Shown here piece after piece: positions 63,801 through 64,000 of a DNA stretch of 64,000 nt. The notes below the pieces were generated by a model. That model was given only the letters and a program-made list of their open reading frames with translations. It did no database searches and had not been told where the DNA came from. A program made the position numbers and the translations under genes. Location of the stretch: NCBI RefSeq assembly GCF_014201735.1, contig NZ_JACHFE010000001.1:62001-126000 (forward strand). The letters run 5' to 3'. How positions within the stretch are numbered: the stretch's first letter is position 1; the number at the start of each line of letters is the position of its first letter. This DNA comes from Marinobacter oulmenensis. GTDB lineage: Bacteria > Pseudomonadota > Gammaproteobacteria > Pseudomonadales > Oleiphilaceae.

Positions 63801-64000
63801 TTAGCGCCGGACCTGGATGCGTGCCTCAACGCGACGGTTGTCTGCCCGGCCGGCTGCGGTGTCATTGCTGGCCACCGGTTCGCTCTCGCCATAGCCTGTG
63901 GCATAGACCCGGTCCTCGCTGACGCCGTGCACACTGATCAACCGGTTGGCGACGGCTTCGGCCCGGCGCTGGGACAGGTCCCGGTTATAGTCAGCTGCGC
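63801..64000 (-). CDS. OmpA-family C-terminal domain protein, 5' end cut by window
   Basis: The minus strand reads an open frame into the window end, about 66 residues, matching the peptidoglycan-binding OmpA domain: NRDLSQRRAEAVANRLI, GVSEDRVYATGYGESEPVASN, and GRADNRRVEARIQVRR, with conserved Asp/Arg that bind diaminopimelate. The stop is TAA at 63801-63803. The rest lies beyond the window, so it could be OmpA, a Pal-like lipoprotein or another OmpA-domain protein. Confidence 0.88.
   Translation of the reverse strand, partial: AADYNRDLSQRRAEAVANRLISVHGVSEDRVYATGYGESEPVASNDTAAGRADNRRVEARIQVRR

Noticed and set aside
1..64000. tRNA, rRNA, CRISPR arrays and insertion sequences
   Set aside because: No spaced repeats, cloverleaf with CCA end, transposase or rRNA-like sequence was noticed on either strand.

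Overview
The window is a high-GC, gene-dense stretch of a gammaproteobacterial chromosome. The conserved block rsmD (divergent) / ftsY-ftsE-ftsX-rpoH and the mix of genes suggest a marine, Marinobacter-like organism; that assignment is inference from gene order and protein style, as no rRNA is present. No tRNA, rRNA, IS element, prophage or CRISPR array was recognised. One gene is cut at each end (rsmD on the left, an OmpA-domain gene on the right).

Layout. 1-6.7 kb: rsmD, the ftsYEX-rpoH block with its promoter and terminator, a 28-bp perfect inverted repeat, then a two-gene glyoxylate pair (tartronate semialdehyde reductase and hydroxypyruvate isomerase). 6.8-20.8 kb: an OmpR/histidine kinase pair, greB behind a terminator-like leader, a lone integrase-type SAM-like domain, a YdcH-like protein under a likely FNR/ANR box, a secreted ATP-dependent DNA ligase, cysK translationally coupled to a diguanylate cyclase with three periplasmic binding domains, and a run of housekeeping or unknown genes (DUF815, DUF3422, plsC-like, MAPEG, rhomboid). 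20.8-29.4 kb: an iron island with a Fur box, a PchR-like AraC regulator, a FepBDGC-type siderophore importer, a flavin monooxygenase, a second Fur box and a TonB-dependent receptor. 29.4-35.1 kb: a zinc-ribbon membrane protein, then a vanillate module (vanA-vanB plus an orphan TRAP binding protein, divergent from vanR) with three VanR-type operators.

35.2-41.9 kb is a minus-strand cyclic-di-GMP operon: PAS-GGDEF, an MHYT hybrid kinase with REC and HPt, a REC-HD-GYP phosphodiesterase, and a globin-coupled GGDEF like DosC. acnA follows. 45-52.2 kb is a second signalling cluster: two sensor kinases divergent from an HPt-REC-REC-GGDEF protein, a REC-HDOD protein and a single-domain receiver, which could together form one phosphorelay. 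52.3-58.5 kb holds DUF2288, a LysO-type exporter, an orphan binding lipoprotein overlapping a PhnD-PAS-PAS-GGDEF sensor, and a Na/phosphate symporter-like protein. 58.5-59.5 kb is an HD-GYP gene broken by a one-base frameshift and an in-frame deletion. The right end carries tatD, a PPK2-family kinase, dadA, a methyltransferase and the partial OmpA gene.

The striking theme is cyclic-di-GMP control: five GGDEF proteins with five different input designs (three amino-acid-type binding domains, heme globin, PAS, HPt/receiver, phosphonate-type binding domain) and no EAL protein. The only intact degrading enzyme seen is one HD-GYP.
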